From: CBDFHB01 sp965250115
GTDB taxonomy: Bacteria; Acidobacteriota; Vicinamibacteria; Marinacidobacterales; SMYC01
NCBI GenBank assembly: GCA_965250115.1
Contig: CBDFNJ010000002.1
Coordinates: forward strand, 558,001 to 622,000
Reading direction: 5' to 3'
Length of the DNA: 64,000 nucleotides
This document shows, one piece after another, positions 19,087-27,400 of the stretch (its first letter is position 1; every line of letters starts with the position of its first letter). Both the position numbers and the translations under genes were made by a program. The notes below the pieces were generated by a model. The model did no database searches and was not told the DNA's origin. It was given only the letters and a program-made list of their open reading frames with translations.

Positions 19087-19531
19087 CGACAGTCCCATCT
19101 CATCGGCCAGAGCTGACACCGCATACGACGCCAGCGGCGTCTATGAGGCGATCGAGAATCACAGCGCTCATCGCTCGCCGAGGGTGCTGATACCGCCGCG
19201 CAAGGGCGCCCAGCTCGCATCGGGGCCGGCGAGCAGCCGACAGCGCAATCGCAACATTGCAGCACAAGCTCGGCTCGGCAAACGAAAGTGGCACACAGAA
19301 TCGGGCTACAGCAACCGGAGCAAAGTCGAGACAACGTTCCATCGCTACAAGGCTATCGTGGGCTCAGCGATGCGAGCGAGAGGGTTGGCGGCACAGAGAG
19401 TCGAGGCAAGGATCGGGTGCAAGATTCTCAACACGATGACGGCGCTCGGGATGCCTGATAGCGAGATGATCGGATGATGGGAGTCGGGGCCAAGCGAGCT
19501 ATCGGCCTCTATCGGAGTTGTGCACCAAGGC
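19087..19531 (+). pseudogene. IS5-family element, right-hand fragment with transposase C-terminus
   Basis: Codons 19088-19477 encode the last 129 or so residues of the IS5 transposase found complete at 35193-36158 (DSPISSARADTAYDA to GMPDSEMIG). The element end CACCAAGGC follows at 19531. The 5' half was lost where IS3 copy 2 inserted. The end abuts the right arm of the 1061-bp inverted repeat. Confidence 0.9.
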
Positions 19532-20056
19532 ACTTGCGAGCTGGAGTTTGAGCCTGATTTCGAGAGACGCCGTTCTCTCGGCGATGCCGGTTGGGCTGAC
19601 CACGCGGTCCCTGACGTTCAGAGACGTGTCTGTGTGCACGCCGACATCCTTCATTAATGGCGATGGCGTTCGCCGACACACCCGGGCCAACTGACACTAG
19701 CATTCAAATACCTCTACCGCGACGACCAAGAACGTCCCAGGGTTGGATCGGCGTGCTCATGACCGAGCATTCCAGCTTCCCTTGGCGAAGCAAGCGTAGA
19801 CGCGTCTATCCGAAACGCTCCGGCTGATGCAGGTCTTGAGTTCATTCGTGTTTTTGGACACGACGGCGTCGGAGCGACTTGAACCAGCACAGCCCTTGGA
19901 TAGTCACGGCACATGCCGGGTTTGACACGCACCAGGGAATAGTCCAGCATGGCGCCTTCGGCTATCCGATGGCTCTTCGTAGATTTTTTTGCTGGTGACT
20001 TCCACCACACCTCCGTCAGCCCTCGCTTAGGCCCTTTCCGTTCAGGAGTTCATTTC

Positions 20057-20341
20057 ATGGGTAAGATTTATGTAGGCAATTGTTCCTTCGACGTCACCGA
20101 GCAACAGCTCAGAGACGTCTTCGCGACTTACGGCGAGGTGAGTAGCGTCAACGTGATCACCGATCGCGACACCGGTCGCCCGCGTGGTTTCGCTTTCGTT
20201 GAGATGTCGGACAGCTCGGCCGCGCAAGCGGCCATCCGTGGCGTCAATGGAACTGATCTCGGTGGTCGTACATTGAACGTCAACGAAGCCAAACCCCGGA
20301 CCGAAGGTGGCGGTGGCGGTGGCGGCGGGCGGCGCTGGTAA
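20057..20341 (+). CDS. Glycine-rich RNA-binding protein, single RRM (right copy)
   Basis: 94 residues, identical to the protein at 8950-9234: RNP2 IYVGNCSF, RNP1 RGFAFVEM and an octaglycine tail ending GRRW. The ATG at 20057 follows TTCAGGAG by about nine bases. The shared upstream leader (about 19870-20056) is carried in both arms, so both copies probably have the same promoter. Exact identity implies recent duplication, gene conversion, or a repeat-related assembly effect. Confidence 0.9.
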   Translation: MGKIYVGNCSFDVTEQQLRDVFATYGEVSSVNVITDRDTGRPRGFAFVEMSDSSAAQAAIRGVNGTDLGGRTLNVNEAKPRTEGGGGGGGGRRW

Positions 20342-20378
20342 GCCCCACTCCTCGACTCGGACCAGATTTTTGCTTGCG

Positions 20379-20415
20379 AAGAGCCCGAGATCTACGAAGG
20401 GTCTCGGGCTCTTTC
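20379..20415 (+). terminator. Rho-independent terminator of RRM gene (right copy)
   Basis: Same 12-bp stem and 11-base loop as the left copy (AAGAGCCCGAGA with TCTCGGGCTCTT), about 37 bases after the stop codon. Confidence 0.75.
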
Positions 20416-20445
20416 CAATCGCGCTTCTCTTCCATGGAATCTGGT

Positions 20446-20603
20446 TGTGCCTTCTATTTATTCATCCGCGCGCACCGAACTTGATTAGTCTCCGGTCTGC
20501 CAGCACCACGTCTACATGATTTCGTCGTTTGTTCGCGCTCTCATCTCTGCCTTCAAGGCTCGTTGCGAGCTGGTGCCCGCGGATGAATTAAATAGAAGGC
20601 ACA
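20446..20603 (+). mobile_element. 158-bp mini-element, copy 2 (intact)
   Basis: Starts TGTGCCTTCTATTTATTC and ends TTAAATAGAAGGCACA. The interior is the leader and first codons of the L-type transposase. It matches copies at 8019-8845 (interrupted) and 37614-37771 in length and sequence. No transposase core, so it could only be mobilised in trans. Confidence 0.88.
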
Positions 20604-20853
20604 GGAGGGCGCCGTTCTTTTTCCACGGACCTCGGGACACATCCTTCAGACTGATAGCTCGTAGGTCTCATAATAGGAGAAGTGCTCCTTGATAGGCGTA
20701 ATCCTCCTACAATGAGGACCGTTTGTCAAACACGCGCTGGTTGCTGAAGATCTACAAATGTTCCGTTTCTAGGGAGCTTGCCAGGCTCTCGTGATGCCAG
20801 ACGATATCGCGATCACGACCTGAAACAGGAAGAGTGTTCTCAAAACTAGACAG

Positions 20854-21078
20854 TTATTTTGTCGGCGGCCCTAAGGCTGTCGTGCTGAACGAGAAGAACC
20901 TAAGGAAATCGCAGTCTAACGTTTGTGAGGACTCGAGAGTGCCAATGTTGAAACTACTCTCAGCTATCACCCTGCTTAAATCGAAAACTGGCGCCACTGC
21001 GCCAGCAGGTGGCTTGCAGTGAGTCATCGCCAAGAAGGCGGCTGCAACGATCACATTCTTTTTTCGGCATTCGCTCAT
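20854..21078 (-). CDS. Possible short exported protein, unrecognised
   Basis: 74 residues starting MSECRKKNVIVAAAFLAM with a hydrophobic N-terminal segment and a Cys at about residue 21, so a weak lipoprotein-like signal is possible. No family is recognised and the ribosome-binding site is poor. The plus strand also has a short frame here, so coding is uncertain. Bases 20604-20853 contain nothing I can identify. Confidence 0.25.
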   Translation of the reverse strand: MSECRKKNVIVAAAFLAMTHCKPPAGAVAPVFDLSRVIAESSFNIGTLESSQTLDCDFLRFFSFSTTALGPPTK

Positions 21079-21189
21079 CCAACCTAAGTGGCGTTTCTTA
21101 AGCGGCCTAGTCTCAATCTTCGGCATTCGGGCGTCAAGTATACCAATACTAGTTCGCCAATCTCATGCAAGCTCGAGTTTATGGAAGGG

Positions 21190-21405
21190 ACAGGATGCCA
21201 CGCTCCCGAGCGGAAACCTGGGTCCAGGCCCGGGCCGCACCTGGACCAGAACGTGCTAGCCCGCTGCGCCGCGGTAGCCCCGGCCTCGATTCTAGGTCCT
21301 CTAGAGACGAGAGCGCGAACAAACGACGAAATCATGCCGGCATGGTCCCGGCAGACCGGAGACTAATCAAGTTCGGTGCGCGCGGATGAATAAATAGAAG
21401 GCACA
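21190..21405 (-). repeat. L-type deletion derivative with GC-rich block
   Basis: Minus-strand L end (AATAAATAGAAGGCACA at 21405) joined to the same GC-rich block seen at 7110-7210. The 7001-7210 and 21190-21405 segments are inverted copies of each other. It has truncated the phosphatase gene that follows on the minus strand. Confidence 0.75.
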
Positions 21406-22009
21406 CCCCGAGCGCCCGGTCGTGGATGTCGTCCGCGGTCCGGGATGGAACCGATGGTGCTTGTGCCGAACACTGCCTCACGTGAGCCAGCTGGGAGTCG
21501 TTCTCGATGGTCCATTCGCGGGCGTCGCGCACGCGGCGGATCGCATCGTCCGGTTGCACGCCCAACTCCACCAGCAGGCGGGCTGTGATGGTCCCGGCGC
21601 GTCCCAGACCACCCCGGCAGTGGAGCAGCACGTCGAAGCCGAGCCGCAGCCGGTTCCTGATGGACTCGCCGGTGGCCTTCCAGGCGTGCTCGAAGTCCTG
21701 TTCCGGTGCCTCTCCGTCGGGAATCGGGGCATGCCACCACTCCATGTGCCGGTCTCGAACCGCCCTCGGGAGATCGTGCACCTTTAGATAGGCGATTTCT
21801 TCGTGGATGATCAGGCTGACCACCGCAGTCGCTCCCCAGCGCTGAATCGCGTCGAGGTCGGTGTCGAGATCCCGCTTCCAGGGCCCGGATATTGCGTAGC
21901 GATCGATCCTACCGGGGCACTGCGAGAAGCCGATCCGGCCCCGGCCGTCGCCCAGGGTCATCGCCGTGATGCGCAGTGGGTGGCTCTCGCTGGTTCTTGC
22001 CGTCGGCAT
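21332..22009 (-). CDS. Dual-specificity-type protein phosphatase, C-terminus replaced by an IS end
   Basis: The frame encodes a cysteine-based phosphatase with the P-loop HCRGGLGRAG (about residues 131-140; CX5R) and the upstream general-acid region PIPDGEAP. Native sequence stops near 21406 after DIHDRALG. The last 25 or so residues are translated from the L end and are not family-like. In related proteins this phosphatase is commonly followed, after a D.ALG segment, by an ADP-ribosylglycohydrolase domain; the cut falls exactly there. So the surviving gene is probably the N-terminal half of a fusion protein (inference). Start at ATG 22009; no strong ribosome-binding site seen. Confidence 0.75.
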   Translation of the reverse strand: MPTARTSESHPLRITAMTLGDGRGRIGFSQCPGRIDRYAISGPWKRDLDTDLDAIQRWGATAVVSLIIHEEIAYLKVHDLPRAVRDRHMEWWHAPIPDGEAPEQDFEHAWKATGESIRNRLRLGFDVLLHCRGGLGRAGTITARLLVELGVQPDDAIRRVRDAREWTIENDSQLAHVRQCSAQAPSVPSRTADDIHDRALGVCLLFIHPRAPNLISLRSAGTMPA

Positions 22010-22057
22010 GGACTCTATTCGGTGCTTCCGCCATCAAGAGTGTTGCTACGCCGTGTT

Positions 22058-22237
22058 TGAATGCTAGTGTCAGCTGGCCTGCCTGTGTCGGCGAACGCCA
22101 TTAATGAGGATGTCGGCGTGCACACGAAGGTGTCTCTGAACGTCAGGCACCGTGTGGTCAGCCCAGCCCGCATCGCCGAAAGAACTGCGTCTCTCGAAAT
22201 CAGGCTCAAACTCTAGCACACGAGCGGGTTACGCGGC
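22058..22237. repeat. D-type dispersed repeat
   Basis: Carries the D-type blocks GATGTCGGCGTGCACAC, CTGAACGTCAGGCACC and CATCGCCGAAAGAAC, ending near GCGGGTTACGCGGC. It is diverged from the 9596-9775 copy and closer to the one at 53633-53772. No coding sense is apparent. Confidence 0.6.
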
Positions 22238-22244
22238 ACCAAAA

Positions 22245-22438
22245 CCAGCGGCCGTTTCACGGAATGGTGGAGGACGGCGAGCTGCTCCCGAAGAGTGACA
22301 TTCTCGAGAGCTAGCTCGCGACGAACCTTGAAGGCAGAGATGAGAGCGGGAACCAACGACGAAATCATGCCGGCATGGTGCTGGTAGACCGAAGATCAAT
22401 CAAGTTCGGGACGCGCGGATGAATAAATAGAAGGCACA
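22245..22438 (-). repeat. L-type end with transposase N-terminal codons
   Basis: Minus-strand L end closing at 22438 (AATAAATAGAAGGCACA). The interior encodes a degraded version of the helical N-terminus of the L-type integrase transposase (same region as 32351-32539). It sits 33 bases downstream of the thioesterase stop. Confidence 0.7.
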
Positions 22439-22471
22439 CCCGCCTGGGCTGCAACAAGCAGGTGCAGATGG

Positions 22472-23035
22472 CTAAACAGCCTGGAGGGAATAAGTGGCCA
22501 GCCCGATGGCCACCACATGGTCGTTGCCCCCAACGACCTCGAGCCGGCAGGTGGCGAGCGTACGTCCCTTGCGGACGACCTCTCCGATGGCGAGCAGGTC
22601 TTCCTGGACTCCCGCCAGCAAGCTCATCTTGAACTCCACCGTCTTGACCCTGGAGCCCGGCGAGACCGAACCCACCGCGAAGTTACCCGCCGTGTCCGCC
22701 AGCAGACCGGTGAGACCCCCGTGGATGACGCCATGCCTTTCTTCGAACTTGGCCCGAAACGGCAAACGCACGCGCGCCACGCCGTTCTCGCAATAGCTGA
22801 GTGTCATGCCCAGGTAGCGGCTGATCGGAGCCGCCTCGAAGAGTTGTTTGAGTTTTTCGAGATGCGCGGGCGTGGAACGTTCCGTCGTTTCACCCACCCG
22901 CTGGTGGCGGACACCTTCGGGCAGAGGAACCGGCACCGGCTTGGGTTCATTGCGGGGAGCCGAACGAGGCCGTGCAGCGGCTTTCTTGCTAGCAGGCCTC
23001 GAAAGGATGTCTCTCTTCCTTGGTCCTTCTTTCAT
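22472..23035 (-). CDS. PaaI-type hotdog-fold thioesterase
   Basis: 187 residues. The C-terminal 130 form a single hotdog domain with the signature HGVIHGGLTGLLADTAGNFA (about 100-119), typical of PaaI/YbgC-type acyl-CoA thioesterases; His, Gly and Asp positions are kept. The first 60 residues are basic and Pro-rich (SKKAAARPRSAPRNEPKPVP), longer than usual, and probably disordered. The ATG at 23035 overlaps by four bases the stop of a tyrosine-recombinase remnant. The present N-terminus and upstream region may therefore have been remodelled. Substrate unknown; aromatic acyl-CoA is common in the family. Confidence 0.85.
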   Translation of the reverse strand: MKEGPRKRDILSRPASKKAAARPRSAPRNEPKPVPVPLPEGVRHQRVGETTERSTPAHLEKLKQLFEAAPISRYLGMTLSYCENGVARVRLPFRAKFEERHGVIHGGLTGLLADTAGNFAVGSVSPGSRVKTVEFKMSLLAGVQEDLLAIGEVVRKGRTLATCRLEVVGGNDHVVAIGLATYSLQAV

Positions 23036-23182
23036 ATCGAGACACGCTCCACGATGTTGCGAGTGACGTGCTGTCTACGCCGGTCATAGAACTGTGTGGC
23101 CCGAGGAGTTGGAGTGTCCGGCCAGATACTGCACGTCCTCCAGGGGCACGTTCTGGCTGAGTATATCCGTGATCTCCATCAC
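23032..23182 (-). pseudogene. Tyrosine recombinase, C-terminal fragment with frameshift
   Basis: The minus strand reads EITDILSQNVPLEDVQYLAG then HSNS, the helix and conserved GH box of tyrosine recombinases. After a one-base slip it continues TQFYDRRRQHVTRN, which contains the catalytic Tyr. It ends at TGA 23032-23034. The L end at 23181-23206 cuts off everything upstream. A nearby integrase gene therefore once existed here. Confidence 0.75.
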
Positions 23183-23206
23183 GCGGATGAATAAATAGAA
23201 GGCACA

Positions 23207-23470
23207 GCCGGCAGAAACGGACCCTGCGGGAGCGGCGGCGCCGTTGCCTGGTGTCCCGTTCACCATGGCAGCCAGAATGCGCCGGGTTGCAGCCGAATGC
23301 CCGCCATGGGTCCGGCACTGGCGTTCGTGCAAGAGAACGCGGCGCAGGAAAACGCGCGAGAGCGAGCTTGGAGGAGCAGCCCCAAAGGTTTGCTCCCAGA
23401 CCCGCCGTAAGCTGGCGAAGTCCAAACCGTCCAAAACGACGTTCCGGCCAACCCCTGTATCCTGCGGCAT
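23207..23470 (-). pseudogene. DUF2924 protein, 3'-truncated
   Basis: Starting near MPQDTGVGRNVVLDG, the frame has the DUF2924 hallmark SLRRVWEQTFGAAPPSSLSR, then RRVLLHERQCRTHGGHSAAT. DUF2924 genes commonly sit beside phage-type large serine recombinases, and a fragment of such a recombinase is at 28163-28990. The C-terminus is replaced by the L end at 23181-23206. Upstream codons to 23581 are open but not family-like. Confidence 0.7.
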
Positions 23471-23568
23471 CACCGAACGTTCGCTCTTGTCCTCGATAAA
23501 GTCCAGTCTAATGAGTGACTTCCGGGTGCGCAGTCCGCTGCTCGTAGCTCGCCACGCAGCCCAAGGGT

Positions 23569-23636
23569 CGGCGGATTCCAAGGGCGTCTAAGCTGCTGAT
23601 TTGTGGTCTATTTCAAGAGGGCCGAGTTTTGGCACA
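23569..23636 (+). repeat. R-type IS end
   Basis: Ends GCCGAGTTTTGGCACA at 23636 with GGACGG flank. It begins at the recurrent GCGGATTCCAAGGGCGTC block. It directly precedes the integrase-core fragment. Confidence 0.8.
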
Positions 23637-23645
23637 GGACGGGAC

Positions 23646-23966
23646 CGAGACCAGACCTACGGAGCGTACTTCGATAGTCGCGTCGACGGTCTCGGGATAG
23701 AGCAGGTCCTTACCGCACCGCGCTCCCCGTGGCAGAATCCATTCGTCGAAAGGATGATCGGCTCCATTCGACGTGAGTGTCTCGACCACGTGATCGTCCT
23801 TGATGAGCGGCACCTGAAGCGAATCCTACGCAAATACGTCGACTACTATCATTCGTGCCGGACTCATTTGTCGCTTGAGAAGGACGCGCCCGAGCCTCGC
23901 CGGGTAGAGCCACCGGCGATGGGCAAAGTGAGAGCCATTCCAAAGGTCGGTGGTCTCCATCATTAA
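23646..23966 (+). pseudogene. Integrase-core (rve) transposase, C-terminal fragment
   Basis: Encodes DQTYGAYFDSRVDGLGI, then the glutamate-bearing block SPWQNPFVERMIGSIRREC, DHVIVLDERHLKRIL and YYHSCRTHLSLEKDAP. This is the end of IS481/integrase-core transposases, probably the same type whose N-terminus lies inside the L ends. The family normally ends GGLHHRY...A; here a TAA follows GGLHH. The N-terminal two thirds are absent. Bases 23967-24170 hold nothing else. Confidence 0.8.
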
Positions 23967-24170
23967 GTACACTCGACGCGCTGCTTGAGCCGATCCGCTC
24001 GGAACGGCTGCCGGACTTCGCACCAGCTTACACCTCTATCCCTGAGTAGAGCCGACGCCGGCTCTTAAAACGTCCTACATGAAGACGACCAAAGCATTCC
24101 GGTTGCAGGAAGTTCGCCAATCTCATACAGCTCGAGTTTATGGAAGGGACAAGTCGAACGAACCCCGTCC

Positions 24171-24257
24171 TGTGCCAAAACTCGGCCCTTTCGAAATAGA
24201 CCATAAATCAGCAGCTTAGCAAGTTCGGTGCGCGCGGATGAATAAATAGAAGGCACA
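24171..24257 (-). mobile_element. 87-bp mini-element (R end plus L end only), copy 1
   Basis: Consists of an R end (TGTGCCAAAACTCGGCC) fused directly to an L end (GAATAAATAGAAGGCACA), with no interior left. A copy of identical length and only two or so mismatches is at 50424-50510 in opposite orientation. The outer flank before the R end is CCCCGTCC. Confidence 0.85.
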
Positions 24258-24715
24258 GGTCGGAAGCCAGCCCTGCGGCGCGAAATACCCTCGATTCTGC
24301 GCGGATTCCAAGGGCGTCTAAGCCGCTGATTTGTGGTCTATTTCAAAAGGGCCGAGTTTTGGCACAGGATGCGGTGGCCTACTTCGTTATTACTATCGTG
24401 CGGTTGCCTGAGTAGATAAGTTCGAGTGCCGTCCAAGCCGCCCCGTGAGTTTCGTATCGTTCTGGCATTGACCTCGGCTGGCGGCCCATCGAATCCTCGC
24501 TTCGGGCAGATCCGGTCATCGACCCTCTACAGGCCGACGTCGAGCTCGACGTACTATTTGCACCATACGGACAGCGGACGAATAAATAGAAGGCACAGGT
24601 CGTAAGTCAGCCCTGCGGCCGAAATACCTTCGATTCTGCGCGGATTCCAAGGGCGTCTAAGCTGCTGATTTGTGGTCTATTTCAAAAGGGCCGAGTTTTG
24701 GCACAGGACGGGATA
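24258..24715 (+). repeat. Two tandem-direction L/R junction units
   Basis: Two segments, about 24232-24369 and 24572-24710, share the same order: tail of an L end, a ~60-bp block starting GGTCG, then the R end closing TTTTGGCACA. They are direct repeats about 340 bp apart. The spacer (24373-24571) includes a ~75-bp block (GATCCGGTCATCGACCC) that recurs at 57170-57245. No gene is seen here or in 24716-24813. Confidence 0.7.
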
Positions 24716-24813
24716 GCGCGTCTGCGGGCAGAGGGCCTGCTGGCACTCAACGACACTCGAGCATTGGAAACATAAATCCTCAGCCAGTCGCGCGTAGCGC
24801 AGCTGGCCGTCCG

Positions 24814-25287
24814 TCAGAACGACCAACCCTGCTGCTCCATGAATCCTTCGGCGTCAGTACACTCGATTCCGAAATGGGCACAAACATTTGGGATCTTCGC
24901 CGCGTTCTTCTTCATTGCTTCCTCTGTCACTGCCACACCGTTTCTGACCTTGGCTGCAGCGATGACAAATGGATCCGCTACCGGCCTACCGCGCAACGTC
25001 TGCTCTTTCTTGACGAGATATTGGAAGTGAGGGACTGCGAATATATCCTTGACGAAATCCGTTTCCGCGCCGTTGGGTGTGTGGAAAATCGACTTGTTTG
25101 CCTTGACCCAATCTTTCACATGCTGGCTCACGACCTGTCGATCCAGTTCCCTTCTTACTTCGCGAACCGAGACAATTGTTCCCCCGGACGTCGCCTCGTC
25201 GAACTTTGTCCAAAACGTGGGGAACCTCTCTGGAAAGTAGTGGTTTAGCACCCGAAAACTGCTACTATCGAATATGTAGACGGTCAC
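24814..25287 (-). CDS. DUF4411 PIN-like ribonuclease toxin candidate
   Basis: 157 residues matching the DUF4411 pattern: N-terminal YIFDSSSFRVLNHYFPERFP with the first acidic PIN position, a central DFV..I, then RGRPVADPFVIAAAKV with further acidic residues. DUF4411 proteins are predicted PIN-fold RNases. The gene overlaps the upstream HTH/ImmA-type gene by four bases, and that pairing is a recognised toxin-antitoxin arrangement. Activity is inferred, not shown. Confidence 0.8.
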   Translation of the reverse strand: MTVYIFDSSSFRVLNHYFPERFPTFWTKFDEATSGGTIVSVREVRRELDRQVVSQHVKDWVKANKSIFHTPNGAETDFVKDIFAVPHFQYLVKKEQTLRGRPVADPFVIAAAKVRNGVAVTEEAMKKNAAKIPNVCAHFGIECTDAEGFMEQQGWSF

Positions 25288-26462
25288 TTGGTCGCCTTGC
25301 CGAGCATGAAATGCTCTAGGCCACTCACGCTCGGCACCTTAACGTTCAAGTAGTCGGCGAGTTGGTCTCGATTAAACCGGCCTTGGTGGTACTTGCGAAA
25401 CACGAGATTCAAGTATCGGTCACCAAGGTAGGTAGCCTGAGTCGCGTAGTAGTTCCCGCTGCCCTTTCTTTGTGCCTTACGTGCCTTCTTCTGGGCTCTG
25501 TACTCCTCGTTCCACTCGTCCGCTTTCTGGCGATAAAAATCAGCTGATACGAGGCCTCTGTCAAGAAACTTGCGGAGTACGACCTCCCGACTTACCCAAT
25601 AGCGATCGGCAAGCGACGCAATGTCCTCATCGTCTACGCGTTCCGGCCGAAGCCATTGCTGGAGGCCTTGTGACGGAACCAAGAACTCGCTAGCGAATTG
25701 ATTGCAGAACACTTCCACACGGCGCGGTAGGCCCCTAAGAATTTCTATGTACCGATCGTCCATTCTCGTGACCCCGCTAAATTGGAGAAGAACATGTCCC
25801 AGTTCATGAAACAGCGTGAAGATCTGGCGCCGCGTTGACGAACCGTTGTTAAGATAGATAAGCGGGAACTCGTCGTGCATGAGCGAGAAGCCAGAGATGT
25901 CGTCGGTCGTGAAGGAACGTTTGAACACGAAAACCCCGTGTTCCTGGACGAGCGAGCGCCACTCCTTTAAGGCGTCCTCGTCAGATTTCCAATTCGTTTG
26001 GTCGGAAATCTCAACTCCCAGGTATGCGCGAAAGGCGTTAGCCGTAGGGCGCGCTGCCGTAGCATGCGCCTTTACGTCTGCGAAGATCTTCTCCTCAGCT
26101 GGATTTATCCCTTCGTTCAGTTCGATGAGCGACAGCTGCATCGCGGCTGCTTCGCGAAGCGCATAGAAGACGTCGGGCTCCAATTCCTCGATCTCGGATT
26201 CCGGTAGCGTACGAAATTCGGAGGTCAGGTCGGGTTCGCTTGGTGGCTGGGGGAAAAAAAAGACGGCGAGCGGCCGTTTGTAGAGTTGGTAGGCTAACTT
26301 TTCCAGTTGAGCATACGTGGGCGCACCGTCACCGGCTTCCCAAGCCACCACAATACCGGAGTCGTAGCCGAATCTGGCGGCGATCTCTTGGATCGTGTAT
26401 CCCGCACGTTCTCTCGCCCATTTCAGGACGGCGGGATTTATCCCCGTAACTGGTTTTCCCAC
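25284..26462 (-). CDS. HTH-Xre / ImmA-IrrE (COG2856) protein, putative antitoxin partner
   Basis: 392 residues. Residues about 8-65 form an Xre-type helix-turn-helix (AVLKWARERAGYTIQEIAAR). A zinc-peptidase domain of the ImmA/IrrE type follows, with FHELGHVLLQF (about 218-228) giving the HExxH ligands and a downstream EVFCNQFASEFL helix supplying the third. The C-terminal 100 residues are basic. Upstream of and overlapping the DUF4411 gene, it is the first gene of a two-gene operon. The likely role is repressor/antitoxin of the pair; whether it proteolyses anything is unknown. Confidence 0.85.
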   Translation of the reverse strand: MGKPVTGINPAVLKWARERAGYTIQEIAARFGYDSGIVVAWEAGDGAPTYAQLEKLAYQLYKRPLAVFFFPQPPSEPDLTSEFRTLPESEIEELEPDVFYALREAAAMQLSLIELNEGINPAEEKIFADVKAHATAARPTANAFRAYLGVEISDQTNWKSDEDALKEWRSLVQEHGVFVFKRSFTTDDISGFSLMHDEFPLIYLNNGSSTRRQIFTLFHELGHVLLQFSGVTRMDDRYIEILRGLPRRVEVFCNQFASEFLVPSQGLQQWLRPERVDDEDIASLADRYWVSREVVLRKFLDRGLVSADFYRQKADEWNEEYRAQKKARKAQRKGSGNYYATQATYLGDRYLNLVFRKYHQGRFNRDQLADYLNVKVPSVSGLEHFMLGKATK

Positions 26463-26477
26463 GTGTGGCGTCTCCGA

Positions 26478-26969
26478 CTAGTCGCTCAGCGGCGCGATCG
26501 TGCCGTACATGAGCCCACCGTACTCGCCGTGCTGCCAGCTGCCAGCGTACCGTTCCGCGTAAAACATGACCCGCGCCGTGAAGGTACCGTCGAGCCCTGG
26601 GATGACCATGTCCGTAATGGTGACTATGGGGGTATCACCCACCCACCGGATGGGCACGACGACCGGCAGCGTCATGTCGACACTCCCGTAGGTCATGTGA
26701 ACGTCGAACCGCCACCGGTGCTCGCCGACCTTTGCCACTCTGGTGATCTCGTAGCGTTCCGGCTTGTCGTCGCGACGCTCACGGCCTTTGAGCGTGTAGT
26801 GGCCGGTAAGCACCACGTTCTGCATCCGCTCGGCGAACCCCCGCTCGAGTTCCGAGAGTGACTCCAGGGGGATGGCTTGACCGGTGCCGGTGATCGCGAC
26901 GAGCCACCCGGCCCCGAACGCCACGACTAGTGCGGCAATGCCAAGGGCAATCTTCAGCAATGAGCGCAT
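26478..26969 (-). CDS. Exported or membrane-anchored protein of unknown function
   Basis: 163 residues starting MRSLLKIALGIAALVVAFGA, a single N-terminal membrane anchor or signal. A beta-rich domain follows (HYTLKGRERRDDKPERYEI, then HRWRFDVHMTYGSVDMTLP) that resembles small periplasmic lipid- or heme-related folds only in style. No family recognised. I chose ATG 26967-26969 because longer frames read into the C-type IS end at about 26992. It lies 15 bases downstream of the ImmA-type gene start, same strand. Confidence 0.65.
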   Translation of the reverse strand: MRSLLKIALGIAALVVAFGAGWLVAITGTGQAIPLESLSELERGFAERMQNVVLTGHYTLKGRERRDDKPERYEITRVAKVGEHRWRFDVHMTYGSVDMTLPVVVPIRWVGDTPIVTITDMVIPGLDGTFTARVMFYAERYAGSWQHGEYGGLMYGTIAPLSD

Positions 26970-26991
26970 GGCCGGATTATAGGCGATCCCG

Positions 26992-27400
26992 TCGTGTCCA
27001 AAAACACAAACGAACTCAAGACCGGCTCGCCGGGACGTTTTGGAATAGACGTATCTACGCTTGGTTAGCCAATGGGAGCTAGAATCCTCGGTCATGAGCA
27101 CGCCGGTCCAGCCCTTGACCTTGTTAGTCGTCGCCATCGCTGGTTGGCTCCAGCGTGACCAACAGGCTGCTATGGTCTACTTGCTCGAGGAGAACAGAGT
27201 CCTCAAAGCTCGGCTTCGCGGGAAGAAGCTTAGCCTGACGGACGACGAGCGACGTCGGCTCGCGGTAAAGGGTAAGGCGAAGGCCTGGATCCAGGCCTGG
27301 GGAAAGATGGACATCAAGGAGGCCCGGGCCGCACCTGGACCAGAACGTGCTAGGGCAGCTACGCCGCGGTAGCCTCGGCCTCGATTCTGGTCTCTCGGGT
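26992..27400 (+). pseudogene. C-type IS: terminus plus transposase N-terminal fragment
   Basis: The C end starts at about 26992 (CGTCGTGTCCAAAAACAC). From ATG 27094 the frame encodes the helical opening of integrase-type transposases (WLQRDQQAAMVYLLEENRVL, then GKKLSLTDDERRRLAVKGKA) to about 27279. There it fuses to the GC-rich block also seen at 7110-7210. The DDE core is missing. This is the best surviving piece of the C-type transposase in the window. Confidence 0.7.

Larger units (their letters stand above)
19533..20593. repeat. Right arm of 1061-bp inverted repeat
   Basis: Reverse complement of 8698-9758 with essentially no divergence. Its left limit coincides with the IS5 end at 19531; its right limit lies 10 bases inside a complete 158-bp mini-element. 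Confidence 0.92.
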
